DNA of 64,000 nucleotides. Origin: Rugalucina vietnamica (Eukaryota; Mollusca; Bivalvia; Lucinida; Lucinidae). Shown here in pieces: positions 1 through 11,007 of this stretch. The DNA lies in assembly GCA_964017185.1 (NCBI GenBank), contig OZ024882.1, positions 39,033,988 to 39,097,987 on the forward strand, in the 5' to 3' direction. Within the stretch, counting starts at the first letter, position 1. Each line of letters opens with the position of its first letter. The notes below the pieces were generated by a model. That model was not told the DNA's origin and did not search any database. It saw only the letters and a program-made list of their open reading frames with translations. Made by a program: the position numbers and the translations under genes.

Positions 1-436
1 GGCATTTTGGCATTTGATACAGATAAAATGCCAGTTAAATAAGAATACGAAACAACACCTGCTCTTCAAAATGTACCGGCACACATGTGTAGCGCAGTCA
101 GATCGACTCAAACTTTGACGTATTTGTCGTATTTTTTCTGTTATTTCAGGCTATGTTTGATTGAATTTATCAAGATAGATTCCACAATCAAATGCTACTA
201 CTGTGACACCTCTTCGAGGGTTTTTGGCGATGTTTTCTATAGACAAACATGAAAACCAAACGTTGCAAGTCAAGATAGAATCAGCAACTGAAACATTCAC
301 AAGAGCCGCCGCGTGAGAAAACCAACATTGTTGTTTTCGAACAGGTCCGACACAAACCGGGCTGTAAAAGCACAGAAGATGGATAGAGACTGAAAATTTT
401 GGATTTAAAAAGTAGAGGAATTGTAGTCTCCGTGTA
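1..436. other. No recognisable feature
   Basis: AT-rich DNA with only short chance open frames on either strand. I see no splice-bounded exon, no domain motif and no repeat shared with the rest of the window. Confidence 0.5.
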
Positions 437-520
437 GCGAAAACAAAGGCGCTGATCAGCTTCGCATTTTCTGCGAAGCTGATCTACGCCTTTGGTTTTG
501 TATATGCAGATTGTTTGTTT
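437..520. repeat. Palindrome at the outer edge of inverted repeat A
   Basis: Two arms built on 'aaaacaaaggcg' and 'cgcctttggttttg' enclose 'gctgatcagcttcgcattt' and its near reverse complement, so the segment can fold into a hairpin with a short T-rich apex. A related palindrome is at 47427-47475 and a half copy closes the inverted arm near 42905-42947. It looks like the end of a mobile repeat; the family is not identified. Confidence 0.6.
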
Positions 521-1539
521 TCTCATGAGGCGGCTCAAATGTATGACTATTAAGCTTATCAGGATAGTGCTCTTTGCATAAACAGCACTGAATTATACCC
601 ATGAAGGAAATAAAACTATTTTCACGGTGGTATGTCTGCTTTGGTTCTTTGATAACATTTCATATGCTGCTCCCACATTTTTAATAATAATTCAGAGTAC
701 CTCCCCTGGGCATACATTCTGTATCTTGTAACAGTTTCTGAATAGCTATCATTTTGGAAAAACTGCTTACTCTATTTAAATGTAACAATACTTACTTGCA
801 ATTTCATTTGCTTTCTGCCTTGATATTAAGAACGAGACTTTGGTTCTGATTGAACCAGTTCCTGTACACGGGTGGGAGCTTAGTAATATTCCATCACAAT
901 AGGATCGGTGTGATAGTTTAAAAATTGACACATAGGTTGAATAATATTCCATCACAATAGGATCGGTGTGATAGGTTTAAAATTGACACACAGGTTGCAC
1001 TAAGTAAATTAAAGCGCATTTCCAAAATTATACCACGCAAGTGATCGTTCAAGGTAATCGCAGTTGATCTGTACAAGGGATCATCTGATGACTGCAGGTG
1101 ACTGTACAATTATGCTTTTCGCATGATCCGTATTTTCAAAATTTCACGAATGGCAGTTGAATGTTTGAAGATGGTCTATATACGCTCTTATAAAGGGATT
1201 CTGCCAGAAGAATAAATGCTAAACAAAAACGAATTTCTTTAAACACGTTTTACGGATATTTACAATGTTGTCAAACAGACGTCTGCTAATGATAGACAGG
1301 TGATCAGAACACAATTTCTTCTCATGCAGTATCAAACCCAACATGTTTCGTAGGTCGGAAAATAATAAAAACATTTAACTCACCGAAAACGAGTAGCAAA
1401 ACAAATATAGTTCCTGTCCTGTGTGACACTTACACATTTCGCTACCCGTGTCAATACCGCAATTGACCGATCGTCACTGTACAAAGTCGCAAGTCCTGTA
1501 CAATCGCAGTTGTCCGTTCACTTCCGCTCCCATACTGTG
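465..1539 (+). repeat. Inverted repeat copy A (about 1.07 kb)
   Basis: This segment is nearly the reverse complement of 41877-42947. Shared landmarks in order are the 'gcttcgcattttctgcgaag' hairpin, 'gcactgaattatacccatga', a doubled 'ccatcacaataggatcggtg' motif, and a terminus ending in 'cttccgctcccatactgtg'. A third, partial copy of that terminus is at 45185-45258. The inner part repeats 'ctgtacaa' motifs. The open frames inside show no domains and are probably non-coding. It is either a dispersed repeat present twice in opposite orientation or the long termini of a much larger element. Confidence 0.75.
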
Positions 1540-1570
1540 GTCGTTGAAAATATTTTTTATATCTACATGC

Positions 1571-1653
1571 TCAACGACTATTGTCCATTTAGCTAGTGGA
1601 CAGAAGTCGTTGCGGCCGCAACGACTATTGTCCATGGTGAACAGAAGTCGTTG
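1571..1653. repeat. Two tandem hairpin dyads
   Basis: Two adjacent hairpins each start 'caacgactattgtcca' and end 'cagaagtcgttg'. They abut at a NotI-type site (gcggccgc), so the pair is also roughly palindromic as a whole. It may be the terminus of a small foldback element or a protein-binding dyad; nothing nearby decides. Confidence 0.6.
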
Positions 1654-1659
1654 ATGGAT

Positions 1660-2115
1660 ACAATGCTTGTTTCAATTATAATGTAATTGAAATATTGCCG
1701 CGGCATTCATTAATTTTTCATATTAGTTATAATAATTTAATTCGACGAGATTTTGCTGAAAAATGTGAAAACAACTGACCTTGACATTCAGGGCCCGGAA
1801 AATGCATTGTCAAAATATTGGTAGTAATTAATTGGTCGAGTCTTTTGGCGGGAAGTCAAGCAATTCTATTCATTCCGTCACATGCGCCACATTTTGACTT
1901 GCGATCGACGTTTGGCGGGAGTTTCTGTCATATTCAATTTTTTCCGTATTATGCCACAAATTTTTTTATTTTTCCTACTTTATTTGCAATGGGCATGCAG
2001 AAATTGCACGCAGATTAGAAAAAGATGCTAAAATACATCATAGAAAACATCGTCGTCACTTTATACTCCTGTTATTTGTGAAATGAACATTTTGTACGAA
2101 TTTCTTCTAAGAATA
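1660..2115. other. No recognisable feature
   Basis: AT-rich stretch without exon or repeat signals, apart from one half copy of the 'tatactcctgttatttgtg' motif near 2061 that recurs at 2.9-3.4 kb. Confidence 0.5.
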
Positions 2116-2245
<130 letters not shown>

Positions 2246-2302
2246 TATATGGCAAGTGATGAAATATAGAGAAATATGTATTAAATATAACCAATATTTG
2301 AA

Positions 2303-2363
2303 AAAGTTATATTTTCACATGTGAAAATATAAAAAAGTTATATTTTCACATGTGAAAATATAA
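2303..2363. repeat. Duplicated 26-bp palindrome
   Basis: The palindrome 'ttatattttcacatg' plus its complement occurs twice, separated by about 5 bp of A. Each copy is essentially a perfect inverted repeat centred on 'acatgt'. Confidence 0.8.
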
Positions 2364-2470
2364 GATTTGGAAATACGCAAATTACGATTTCACCGTTTCA
2401 TTTCTAATTTATACATAACTAAATTTTATAATCTATGCTATTGTTGACGCAATGAACGTTCACACACAAT

Positions 2471-2526
2471 AGCGACGTAATGACGTGACGTAATGACGTC
2501 ATTTAAGATTTTGACGTCATATGCTT
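2471..2526. promoter_or_regulatory. Cluster of CRE-like TGACG/TGACGTCA motifs
   Basis: Five TGACG-type motifs, two of them full TGACGTCA palindromes, fall within about 55 bp. TGACGTCA is the consensus site for CREB/ATF factors. No transcription unit is visible beside it, so a regulatory role is only a possibility; the same motif is enriched in the element at 37179-41346. Confidence 0.35.
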
Positions 2527-2571
2527 TAGCGCGCAACGTTACAATCACTACATGCAATATAATAAAAAGAA

Positions 2572-2722
2572 AATTCAAGTTTTTGTCGTGAATATGAGTT
2601 TTATTTCATCTTGTGAAGTGAAAAATTATATATTTCATTCGTGCCTTCGGCACTCATGAAATATAAATTTTTTTCACTTCACTCAATGAAATAAAACTCA
2701 TATTCACTCCAAAAACTTGAAT
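2572..2722. repeat. Long snap-back hairpin with GC-rich apex
   Basis: About 70-bp arms ('attcaagtttttg' to 'caaaaacttgaat') meet at the apex 'gtgccttcggcac'. The arms are AT-rich and nearly perfect complements. It shares the architecture, but not the sequence, of the hairpins at 39786-39910, 54015-54183, 56720-56885 and 60496-60656. Confidence 0.85.
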
Positions 2723-2734
2723 ATCCTCTATATA

Positions 2735-2890
2735 TCAAACCCCATTTTCTGATGAATTATCCCCCAAAGAAACCCTTTTCCCAGGAAAATCTTCCCCTTG
2801 AGTGGCAAGAACTTATCATTGATTTCTCCTCTATTGGTCTGTATTTATATACTCCTGTTATATGTGCCGGCACAAATAATTAATTGGAAA
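2735..2890 (+). repeat. Partial copy of the 2912-3413 foldback arm
   Basis: Contains 'aaccccattttctgatgaa', 'tcccccaaagaaaccctttt' and a 'actcctgttatatgtgccgg' motif in the same order as the neighbouring foldback element. It looks like a truncated second copy. Confidence 0.6.
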
Positions 2891-2911
2891 AATAAAACTT
2901 CGTCGTTCTTA

Positions 2912-3413
2912 TTATACTCCTGTTATTTGTGCCGGATTACAGGAGGAGCACATTTTATAAGTATATTTCCTAAGAATGTTCCCCATAAAGATACCAGGCC
3001 CCATTTTCTAATAAAATATCCCCCAAAGAAACCCTTTTCCGGGGGATTCTTTCCCCTTGCAATGCATAATAGGTAAGTTGATCGCTCGCGGTATATGTAA
3101 ATACTCCTGTTATTTGTGCCGGCATATATAACAGGAGTATATATTCAAAGCCACTTACAAAATCTGTCCCATATATATACTACTGTTATTTGTGCCGGCA
3201 CATATAACAGGAGTATATATATATACGTACCGAGGAAGAAGAAAATAATAACAATTCATTGCCACTCAAGGGGAAGATATCCCCGGGAAAAGGGTTTCTT
3301 TGGGGGATAATACATCAGAAAATGGGGCTTGGTATCTTTTGGGGGGACATTCTGAAAGATATACGTACAAAATTTGCCAGTTTTGTAATCCGGCACAAAT
3401 AACAGGAGTATAA
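2912..3413. mobile_element. Foldback/MITE-like element with 29-bp TIRs
   Basis: The ends are 'tatactcctgttatttgtg' plus 'ccggattaca' on the left and its reverse complement at 3385-3413. Sequence just outside both ends is also related ('cgtcgt...'). Inside, two arms of about 160 bp are inverted repeats of each other ('cccccaaagaaacccttttc' near 3012 versus 'gggtttctttgggggat' near 3292). The loop carries two further small palindromes built on the same 'gttatttgtgccggca' motif. No coding capacity. A TA target fits but is ambiguous inside the terminal sequence. Confidence 0.65.
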
Positions 3414-4252
3414 AGCGACGACGGTGTTTTCTCTGAAGAATTTTCTTATTTTTCTATTCGTGTTTATTGTATGCATGGATTTTATCATTTGCCTTTCCGC
3501 TAATGACTTTGTCCAGATAGCTTGAAGCAATAATAAATATTTAGCATCATTCCTTGAACGGATAATGAACTCTGCGGTAGATATATTTATACGGAATAAA
3601 TGGAATCTTCTATCGCGTCACATTTATCTATAAATAGTTGTTTTGTTAATGCATTTCCGGGGCCCGAAAAATGAATGGTTCGGGATGAGTAAAAAAATCG
3701 TATGGTCCAATACTATAATAATTATGTGCCGTGGCATAAATAATAGGATATTGCCCATCAATTGATGCACCAGATTATTTAAACAAACTTGGGGTAGCTA
3801 CATGTAAATTTTTAGCAAATTGTTCCAATTTTGAAACACATTTTGTTTTTAGTTTTTTTTTTATGTTTTAAGTTGTTCCCCTTGTAACTTATTTGCGTTT
3901 CGCCATTTTTTTAAAGCTGCTACTTGTCTGTCCTTGGGAGCAAACATTTATTCAAATTTTTCTTTCTGCATTATTTTCCGTTGGATTCCGGCGATGTTCG
4001 CCCTTTTCCGGAGGAATTTCCATATATGGGCATTGCAATTTGATAAACATGTAATCCTGAACGTGTCAATTGTCAGCTTTGTATACCTTAACTATACATA
4101 AATCTTTGAATTAGACCAGCAGGTTTGATTTTTAGAGCTATGCAATACGTACAAGTTAACAAGTTCACACCACTGGCATTTATCGTCATAAAGAAGAAAT
4201 TAAACAATCTATGTTTTCCAGTTCTCAAAATTTGCATTTAGACATTACCGCT
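3414..4252. other. No recognisable feature
   Basis: AT-rich sequence. One degenerate 'attatgtgccgtggcataaa' dyad near 3720 resembles the motif of the foldback element just upstream. No exon-like frame. Confidence 0.45.
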
Positions 4253-4456
4253 GGATCTAGCATTTTTCAATGTTTGTAACAGACATTTTTAGTAGTCAAA
4301 TTGCTCCTTGAAACATTACCATTGGAGTTTGTTCTTTATACAAACCTGTATTTTGGATCTAGCATTTCTCAGTGTTTGTAACAGACATTTTTAGTTGTCG
4401 AATTGCTCCTTGTAACATAACCATGGGAGTTTATTCTTTATACAAACCTGTATTTT
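4253..4456. repeat. Tandem duplication, 2 x 102 bp
   Basis: Two head-to-tail copies start at 'ggatctagcattt' (4253 and 4355) and share 'gtttgtaacagacattttta' and 'tctttatacaaacctgtat'. A fainter third echo of the end of the unit is near 4545. Confidence 0.8.
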
Positions 4457-5076
4457 TGAAACTTACCTTCTGAATGTGAGAGTTGGAACCACGAAGTGTT
4501 TACAACATCTATTTTGAAAATTGCGCGTTTAAGTTGAATAATGTGATCTATACAAGTCTGTATTTTTGCCAAAGAATAACTTCCATAACAGACGACCTCT
4601 TTTCGGACAATGTAACTATTCGACTTAATTATTGGTTGGAGCGCTTGAATTCGATTATCGTCCCTCATGATTTGTCAGATGCAGGAAGTGTTTAAATGTA
4701 CAAAGAGTCACTATAAGAATCGACGTCTACTGATTACCCTCATTTACAATTTGGCAAGGTTGCACTCTGTGTGATTTATTAAGCAATCCATTATATAATA
4801 TATCTTCATTTGATTGACGCAAGAAATTCCGCCGCAGTGATTCTCGTGATCAATTATCGAAGACATGAGCTTAATTACTAAATGGTTGGAATTAATGCTT
4901 TGTGCGACCGTAAACGGATACCAATGAGAGTTTCGAGAGCCAATCTTCCATAATACCAGCCCCACTAAACAATACGTTAAATAGTTATTTGAAGTTATAA
5001 CATGACGTTTTGTTAAAGCCCATAGAATGAATCAGAGTAATAAGAGCTATAGCAAACAAGTAGCCCAAGGGCAACG
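4457..5076. other. No recognisable feature
   Basis: Open frames on both strands overlap each other and show no domain or codon signal. No repeat detected. Confidence 0.45.
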
Positions 5077-7383
5077 AACGCTCACCTGAGAGTCGACAAG
5101 TACAGTTACTGAACAAAGTTTTTTTTTGTTTTTTTTTTTTTTTGTTTTTTTGTTGTTTTTTGCTACCATATATGGGTATGACGGCCATCTTGGTCATGTT
5201 TCAGGTCTATGGCTGCAGTAGTTTCCATAAGATCATTGGTCCTGTAAAGTTTTACCTGAGACCTAGTTGTCACTTTTTCCCATGTAAAAGACTATGTTTC
5301 CAAAATTGACCTTGACTTAAATCAATCACACACCTTCATCTAGTCCATTAGTTGTTTGCATCTACCACTTTTCAAGTCTCAGTCTGCAATAAATTAAAAA
5401 AAATCCACAATTTTCACTTTCTCCCATGTAAAATCCTATGTTTCCAAAATTGACCTTGCCGTAAAATAGGTCAAGGTCATCCTAGGGTCATCATTTGATC
5501 AAACTATAATGGTTTGGAGACCCTAAATGCTACATACCAAATTTCGTGAAAATCGGCCTGCCGGTTCTGGAGAAGAAGATTTTTGAGTGGTTTTTACCAT
5601 ATATGGGCGTCGCGGCCATCTTAGTCATGTGTCCCGGACTTCGCGATCAAACTTTCGTTCCCCCTATTCATGGATGCTCCACATAAAATTTCACTTTGAT
5701 TGGCCAAGCGGTTTCAGAGAAGAAGATCTTTGAAAAGTGTGTTTGGATGACCTTGACCGAAATTAATTACATACCTTCATCGACCCCATTAGTTGTTTTT
5801 CATCTACCACTTTTCAGGTCTAAGGCTGCAATAGCTTTCAAAAAATCAATAGTTTTCACTTTTTCCCATGTAAAAGCCTATGTTTCAAAATTGACCTTTG
5901 CTGTAAAATAGGTCAGTGTCATCCTATGGTCATCATTTGATCAAACTATGATGGGCTGGGCTCCCAAATGCTACATACCAAATTTCGTGAAAATCGACCT
6001 GCCGGTTCTGGAGAATAATTTTGAGTGGTTTTTAACATATATGGGCGTGGCGGCCATCTTGGTCATGTGACCCGGATTTCGCGATCAAACTTTCGTTCCC
6101 CCTATTCATGGATGCTCCACATAAAATTTCACTTTGATTGGCCAAGCGGTTTCAGACAAGAAGTTCTTTGAAAAGTGTGTTTGGATGACCTTGACCGAAA
6201 TTAATTACATACCTTCATCGACCCCATAAGTTGTTTTTCATCTACCACTTTTCAGGTCTAAGGCTGCAATAGCTTTCAAAAAATCCATGGTTTTCACTTT
6301 TTCCCATGTAAAAGCCTATGTTTCCAAAATTGACCTTGCTGTAAAATAGGCCAATGTCATCCTAGGGTCATCATTTGATCAAACTATAATGGACTGGAGT
6401 CCCTAATGCTACATACCAAGTTTCGTGAAAATCGGCCTGCCGGTTCTGGAGAAGATTTTTGAGTGGTTTTTACCATATATGGCGGCCATCTTGATCATGT
6501 GAGCCGGATTTCGCGTTCAAACTTTCGTTCCCTCTAACCATGAATGTTCCACTTAAAATTTCACTTTGATTGGCCAAGCGGTTTCAGAGAGGAAGATCTT
6601 TGAAAAGTTTGTATGGGTGCCAGCCCGGTCAAGGTCAAGAGATGACCTTGAATTAACTCCATTAGTTGTTTGCATCTACCACTTTTCAGGTCTCAGGCTG
6701 CAATATATGGGGATGGCGGCCATCTTGGTCTAGTGACCTGTATCTTGCGATCAAACTTTCGTTCCCACTAGCCATGGATGCTCCACATAAAATTTCACTT
6801 TGATAGGCCAAGCGGTTTCAGAGAAGAAGATCTTTGAAAAGTGTGTATGGATGACCTTGACCGAAATTAATTACATACCTTCATCGACTCCATTAGTTGT
6901 TTTTCATCTTCCACTTTTCAGGTCTAAGGCTGCAATAGTTTTCAAACAATCCATAGTTTTCACTTTTTCCCATGTAAAAGCCTATGTTTCCAAAATTGAC
7001 ATTGCCGTAAAATAGGTCAAGGTCATCCTAGGGTCATCATTTGATCACACTATGATGGGATGGAGTCCCAAATGCTACATACCAAGTTTTGTGAAAATCG
7101 GCCTGTCGGTTCTGGAGAAGATTTTTGAGTGTTTTTTACCATATATGGGCGTGGCGGCCATCTTGGTCATGTGACCAAGATATCGCGAACAAAATATAAA
7201 TGCCACTACCCAAGGAGGCTCCACATAAAATTTCAACTTGATCGGCCTAGCGGTTTTAGAGAAGAAGATCTTTGAAATTGTGGACGACGACGACGACGGA
7301 CGGACGAACGGACGACGGACGGACGCCGGATCATGGCCATCCTATAAGCTCACCTTGTGAGCCTTCGGCTCAGGTGAGCTAAA
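5077..7383 (+). mobile_element. Tandem-repeat non-autonomous element (pearl/Helentron-associated type), copy 1
   Basis: The element is bounded by 'gctcacctgag' near 5084 and a terminal hairpin at 7350-7380 with the apex 'gccttcggctc' and the closing 'ctcaggtgagct'. Its body is a tandem array with a unit of about 440 bp; 'ccatatatgggc...ggccatctt' recurs near 5598, 6040, 6474 and 7139. Each unit carries 'tttgattggccaagcggttt' and 'ggtcaaggtcatcctaggg'. The last unit ends in a (GACGGAC)-like run before 'ccggatcatggccatcctat'. The same 3' end is found at 32720-32820. It has no coding capacity. Assignment to pearl or Helentron-associated elements is inference from the single-orientation 3' hairpin and internal array. 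Confidence 0.7.
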
Positions 7384-8135
7384 ATAGGAATACTTTTTTT
7401 TTTACAATACGCAACATGATCAAATTTAGTACATTTATGAACTAGATAAAAGGACTTTTTTCCTCCATCAATTCTCGCGCTAAGTCATTATGAAATTGAT
7501 GGGGAAAGATAACCCGTTAAGAGGTCTATCTAGTTATTTAACCCGCAAATAGTGTCTTGAATAAGACAAGAATAGTCCTTTAATTGGATGACCTACTTTA
7601 ATAAGTCTACTGTGAGAGTGTAAACAAAGACAAGAAACCATAGCGATTTTATCAGACTGTCTTTAGTTCATGGTTTGAGTATATTACAACAATTCTCCTG
7701 ATACAAACTGGGAACACAGGTAGAGTGTCGGAAGCTGCATTGAGAGGTCCTAGAATCAAAATCTAGAAATGACCTATTTCACGCCTATTAAACGCTCAGA
7801 TTCTCAACCATTGGCTGAGAAATAAACCCGATTGTAGCAATTTTCGGCTCCACACCAGAGCATTTAAAAGGTAAACAAGTGTTGTGTGTTCTGTGTTGTT
7901 TTATTGATATCTTTCCTTATCTTTCCCTCTTGGAAGAAAATCAAATATCGGAGAATTGCGTACAGTGTCTTACATATCCATAATACTTTCCATATCCATT
8001 TTACTTTCATTACGATCATATGTTTTAAAAGGCTTTGAAAATTGATATTTATCATGAAACCGGTCAGCCATACGAAATAAAAAAAATGTGCATTCTAAAG
8101 AACTTTTTATTTACTATATATATATATATACATTT
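7384..8135. other. No gene recognised; weak hairpin near 7439-7538
   Basis: 'gaactagataaaaggac' and 'ctatctagtt', together with 'ccatcaatt' and 'aaattgatgg', form an interrupted inverted repeat of about 100 bp. Otherwise there is nothing recognisable. A short TA run lies at 8117-8131. Confidence 0.4.
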
Positions 8136-8942
8136 TGGCAACATGGAGCCAAAGAGAATTACTGAAATTTTGCGACTTTAAACAGGGTAGTCGATACAAA
8201 GACTAGTATTATCTAAATGGGACCAAAAATGTTAAACATTGGTTAAAAAATGAATCTTAACCAATTAAAAATTTTCCGATTTCTCAGAATATTCTCGCTG
8301 GTCTCAAAGGATCAAAAAGAAAATATAACCTGCACTATGGATGATGTACGGGGAGACATTTTAGGGCCGCCACACGGCAAAACACCAGCTGCAGTAATAG
8401 CAAATACAAATTAAAACTGAGATCCTGTAAGAGCAGAGGACACATTGATGAGAAAGGGGATGGGCCAAACCGCGGTTTCGACTATTAAAGTCTCGTCAGT
8501 GACCCTAAAAATTTGGCAACATGGAGCCAAAGAGAATTACTGAAATTTTGCAACTTTAAACAGGGTAGTCGATACAAAGACTGGTATTATCTAAATGGGA
8601 CCAAACATGTTAAACATTGGTTAGTAAATGAACCTTAACCAATAAACATTTTTTGATTTCTCAAAATTCCCTCGCTGATCTCAAAGGACCAAAAAAAAAA
8701 CAAAAAAACAAAACAAAAAAAAAAACAAAAAAAACTGCACTATAGATGATGTACGGGGAGACATATTAGGGCCGCCACACAGCATAACACCAGCTGCAGT
8801 AATAGCAAATAGAAATTAAAACTGGGATCTTTTAAGAGCAGGGGACACATTGATGAGAAAGGGGATGGGCCATACCGCGGTTTCGACTATTAAAGTCTCG
8901 TCAGTGACCCTAAAGAATTGGCAACATGGAGCCAAAGAGAAT
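8136..8942 (-). repeat. Tandem copies of a divergent Penelope-like 3' block
   Basis: Two full units and the start of a third begin at 'ggcaacatggagccaaagag' (8136, 8515, 8920; spacing 379 and 405 bp). They end with 'tttcgactattaaagtctcg' and 'tcagtgaccct'. Related sequence occurs at 57195-57400 and inside the divergent Penelope-like copy at 58838-59505, where it lies between the element terminus and the end of its ORF. That makes this array the 3' untranslated part of such an element in tandem, read on the minus strand. An A-rich patch at 8690-8733 interrupts the second unit. Confidence 0.55.
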
Positions 8943-8978
8943 GCGACATAGATTATAATAATACATCAAGCAATTGCA

Positions 8979-8980
8979 AT

Positions 8981-9014
<34 letters not shown>

Positions 9015-9015
9015 T
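8979..9015. repeat. (GA)n microsatellite
   Basis: About 36 bp of GA with one interruption. Confidence 0.95.
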
Positions 9016-9293
9016 CTAAGTATTTTGGTTGAACATTAGACAACTAGAAATGACAAAAACATTCAGTAAACGAAAACCATGTTAAAAAAAAAAAAGTCTA
9101 ACATGGCGGCGCCTGTTTTATACATGTGCTGAAAAAGTAAACAAATACCGAAAAATCATATCAATTGGAAGTGTCATGACATTAATCAAGATAAAAACTG
9201 TTATTTGAGTGAAAATAAACAATCCACAACCATTATACATAACAACTTCTTGTGACGTACACTAATTCTAGGTCAGGAAGTACCCCACCCACA

Positions 9294-9490
9294 ATGGGCC
9301 AACCTAAGAAGAATTATTACAGTGTTGCCAGAGGGCGAACCATTGGGTTATTCAAGGAGTGGAGTGTCTGCGAGGAAAGTATACATTAATTCCATAATGC
9401 AGTCTATAAAGGATTCACAACTATTGACCAAGCTGTGCATTTTCTTCTTGCCAACAAGGTGTTTAGCACATGCTGTGACATACCAATATA
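9294..9490 (+). pseudogene. LINE ORF1, N-terminal RNase H1-type hybrid-binding (viroplasmin-like) domain
   Basis: The ATG at 9294 opens a frame reading MGQPKKNYYSVARGRTIGLF, then an in-frame TAA at 9387, then NAVYKGFTTIDQAVHFLLAN. This matches the N-terminal domain of eukaryotic RNase H1 (YYxVxxGRxxGIYxxWxEC, then AxYKxFxTxxEAxxFL), which binds RNA/DNA hybrids. In RNase H1 it sits before the catalytic domain; here it precedes the rest of a LINE ORF1 instead. After the TIR element at 9491-10426 is removed, codons run straight from DIPIY into DDSDIHKYVRD, which supports this being the start of the same protein. A stop and lost sequence around 9387 make it a pseudogene. Confidence 0.7.
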
Positions 9491-10426
9491 TACTCCTCTA
9501 AAGAAGTTTTGCACCACTTAGATTTTTTCATGTTTTTAAGTGACATTTTGGCTAACAAATTTTAATTCTACCTTTTTGAATTTGCACAGTCTAAAAGAAT
9601 TTGATAATGTGTGTGATGAGACCAAAAAACGTTGCAAAAACGATTTAAAAAAAAAAATCCAATTTTCTGTAAATACTGAAAATTGGAAAATCGAAAAATT
9701 TCTACCAAAATGACACAGTGTTAAGAACACATTTTTGTTCCCAAATTTACACACAAGAGCTCCAAAGAAAATGATTTAGCCAAAAACAATTTAAAAAATC
9801 TCAAAATTTGGGTAAAAATGCATTTTTTGACAAAATTGCAATTTTTGAGAAAAAATCATAAATGTTGGAGAAAATGAGTAAAATCAAAATGCATTTCAAT
9901 TTTTTATCACTATGAGATGTTTTGACAACGAAACCTACCGCCTATTGTCTTTCTGTTAAAGGCGATCTCATGTCAAAGATATTGCATGAGCTTGTTTTTG
10001 ATATGCAGCTTTTTAAAAAGTAGAAAAGCAGTACCTCCAGTTAAACATTTAGGGGTGCTGCATGCTGTGTTTGATGGAAAAGCAACTCATTTTATTGGAG
10101 AGATGAGTTACTAAGCGTTATCTGAGAATTTAAACAAAATCTCAAAAATCGTTATTTTGGCCAAAACAGTGTTTTTCAGGTTTGGAAGCCCAGAAATAAA
10201 GATGTAGGCTTTTTGCTGCATCCCAAATTTTGGTGTTTTCAAAAACATTCATTTTTGCACATTTTTCTTAATCTTTTCAAGACAAATTATTGCTTTGTTA
10301 TTCACGAAGTCCAGCCCTTTAGGATGGTATTAAGTTTTAAAAGTTTATGTGAAAAAGATCTATACTAAACATTATTTTAAGATGAGAAAAATATATTAAC
10401 TGGTGCTAAACTTCTTTTGATGAGTA
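9491..10426. mobile_element. Tc1/mariner-type non-autonomous element in LINE ORF1
   Basis: A 936-bp insert with terminal inverted repeats of about 26 bp ('tactcctctaaagaagtttt' left, complement of 'aacttcttttgatgagta' right), flanked by TA on both sides (9489-9490 and 10427-10428). Removing the insert and one TA rejoins the LINE ORF1 frame exactly. The interior is A/T-rich, full of 'aaaattttg'-like runs, and has no transposase. TA target and TIR style point to the Tc1/mariner superfamily; this is inference because no coding sequence is present. Confidence 0.8.
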
Positions 10427-10428
10427 TA

Positions 10429-11007
10429 TGATGACAGTGACATTCACAAATATGTTAGGGATCTGGAGCATGAATGCCGAGAACCTGAAAGTGACATTTT
10501 GAACTTGTGTCTTGATGATGATGATGATGATGACGAGGTGATGCCTTCGAATGCGAGGCAGAGGAACAGGGATTTAATAGTGATTCTGGCGAAACTGTAC
10601 CTAAAATGGTGGATGAAACAACCCCAAAGTCTGTGGTAGAATCAGTGACACTTAATAGAGACAGTACTGAATGTACAGCTGATAAATATGGTTCAGTTAA
10701 GAGCACTGCCACAGATGATGAGACCCAGCAAAAATCCAGTAAAACGAGTACAGGAGAGAAGTGCACTTGTTGTGACCTTAAGGTGGATTTGAACACTAAC
10801 TGCCATTTTGAGTGCACTAAACTACCCCCATACCAACTATATATGCTACATTCTACTAGAAGATTATACACCTGTCAGAAATGTGTCTCCATACCAAAAG
10901 GTTTTTATGAATTAAGTTGGCATGAGAATTGTAAAGTACAAATGCTCAGACACAAACACTGTCCAGTGATTTTGAAACAAATGACTTTTGTATTCAAACC
11001 GATTTAA
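10429..11007 (+). pseudogene. LINE ORF1, acidic linker and PHD-like zinc finger
   Basis: The frame continues from the hybrid-binding domain through HKYVRDLEHECREPESD into an Asp run encoded by GAT repeats (10514-10535). A frameshift there moves the reading to the frame opening at 10606. Residues from about 10759 show Cys/His spacing like a PHD finger: CTCCDLKV, NCHFECTKLPPYQLYML, then YTCQKCV. PHD fingers bind modified or unmodified histone tails and are known in CR1-like ORF1 proteins. Past about 10960 the reading shifts again; the later part of this frame is spurious and ends at 11007. Several frameshifts make it non-functional. Confidence 0.7.

Noticed and set aside
5696..7015. Two near-identical 71-codon frames
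   Set aside because: Two units of the tandem-repeat element; not conserved as frames in other units.
10455..10871. Antisense frame with a His run
   Set aside because: Reverse reading of the GAT repeat and the LINE ORF1 coding strand, which carries the domain motifs.
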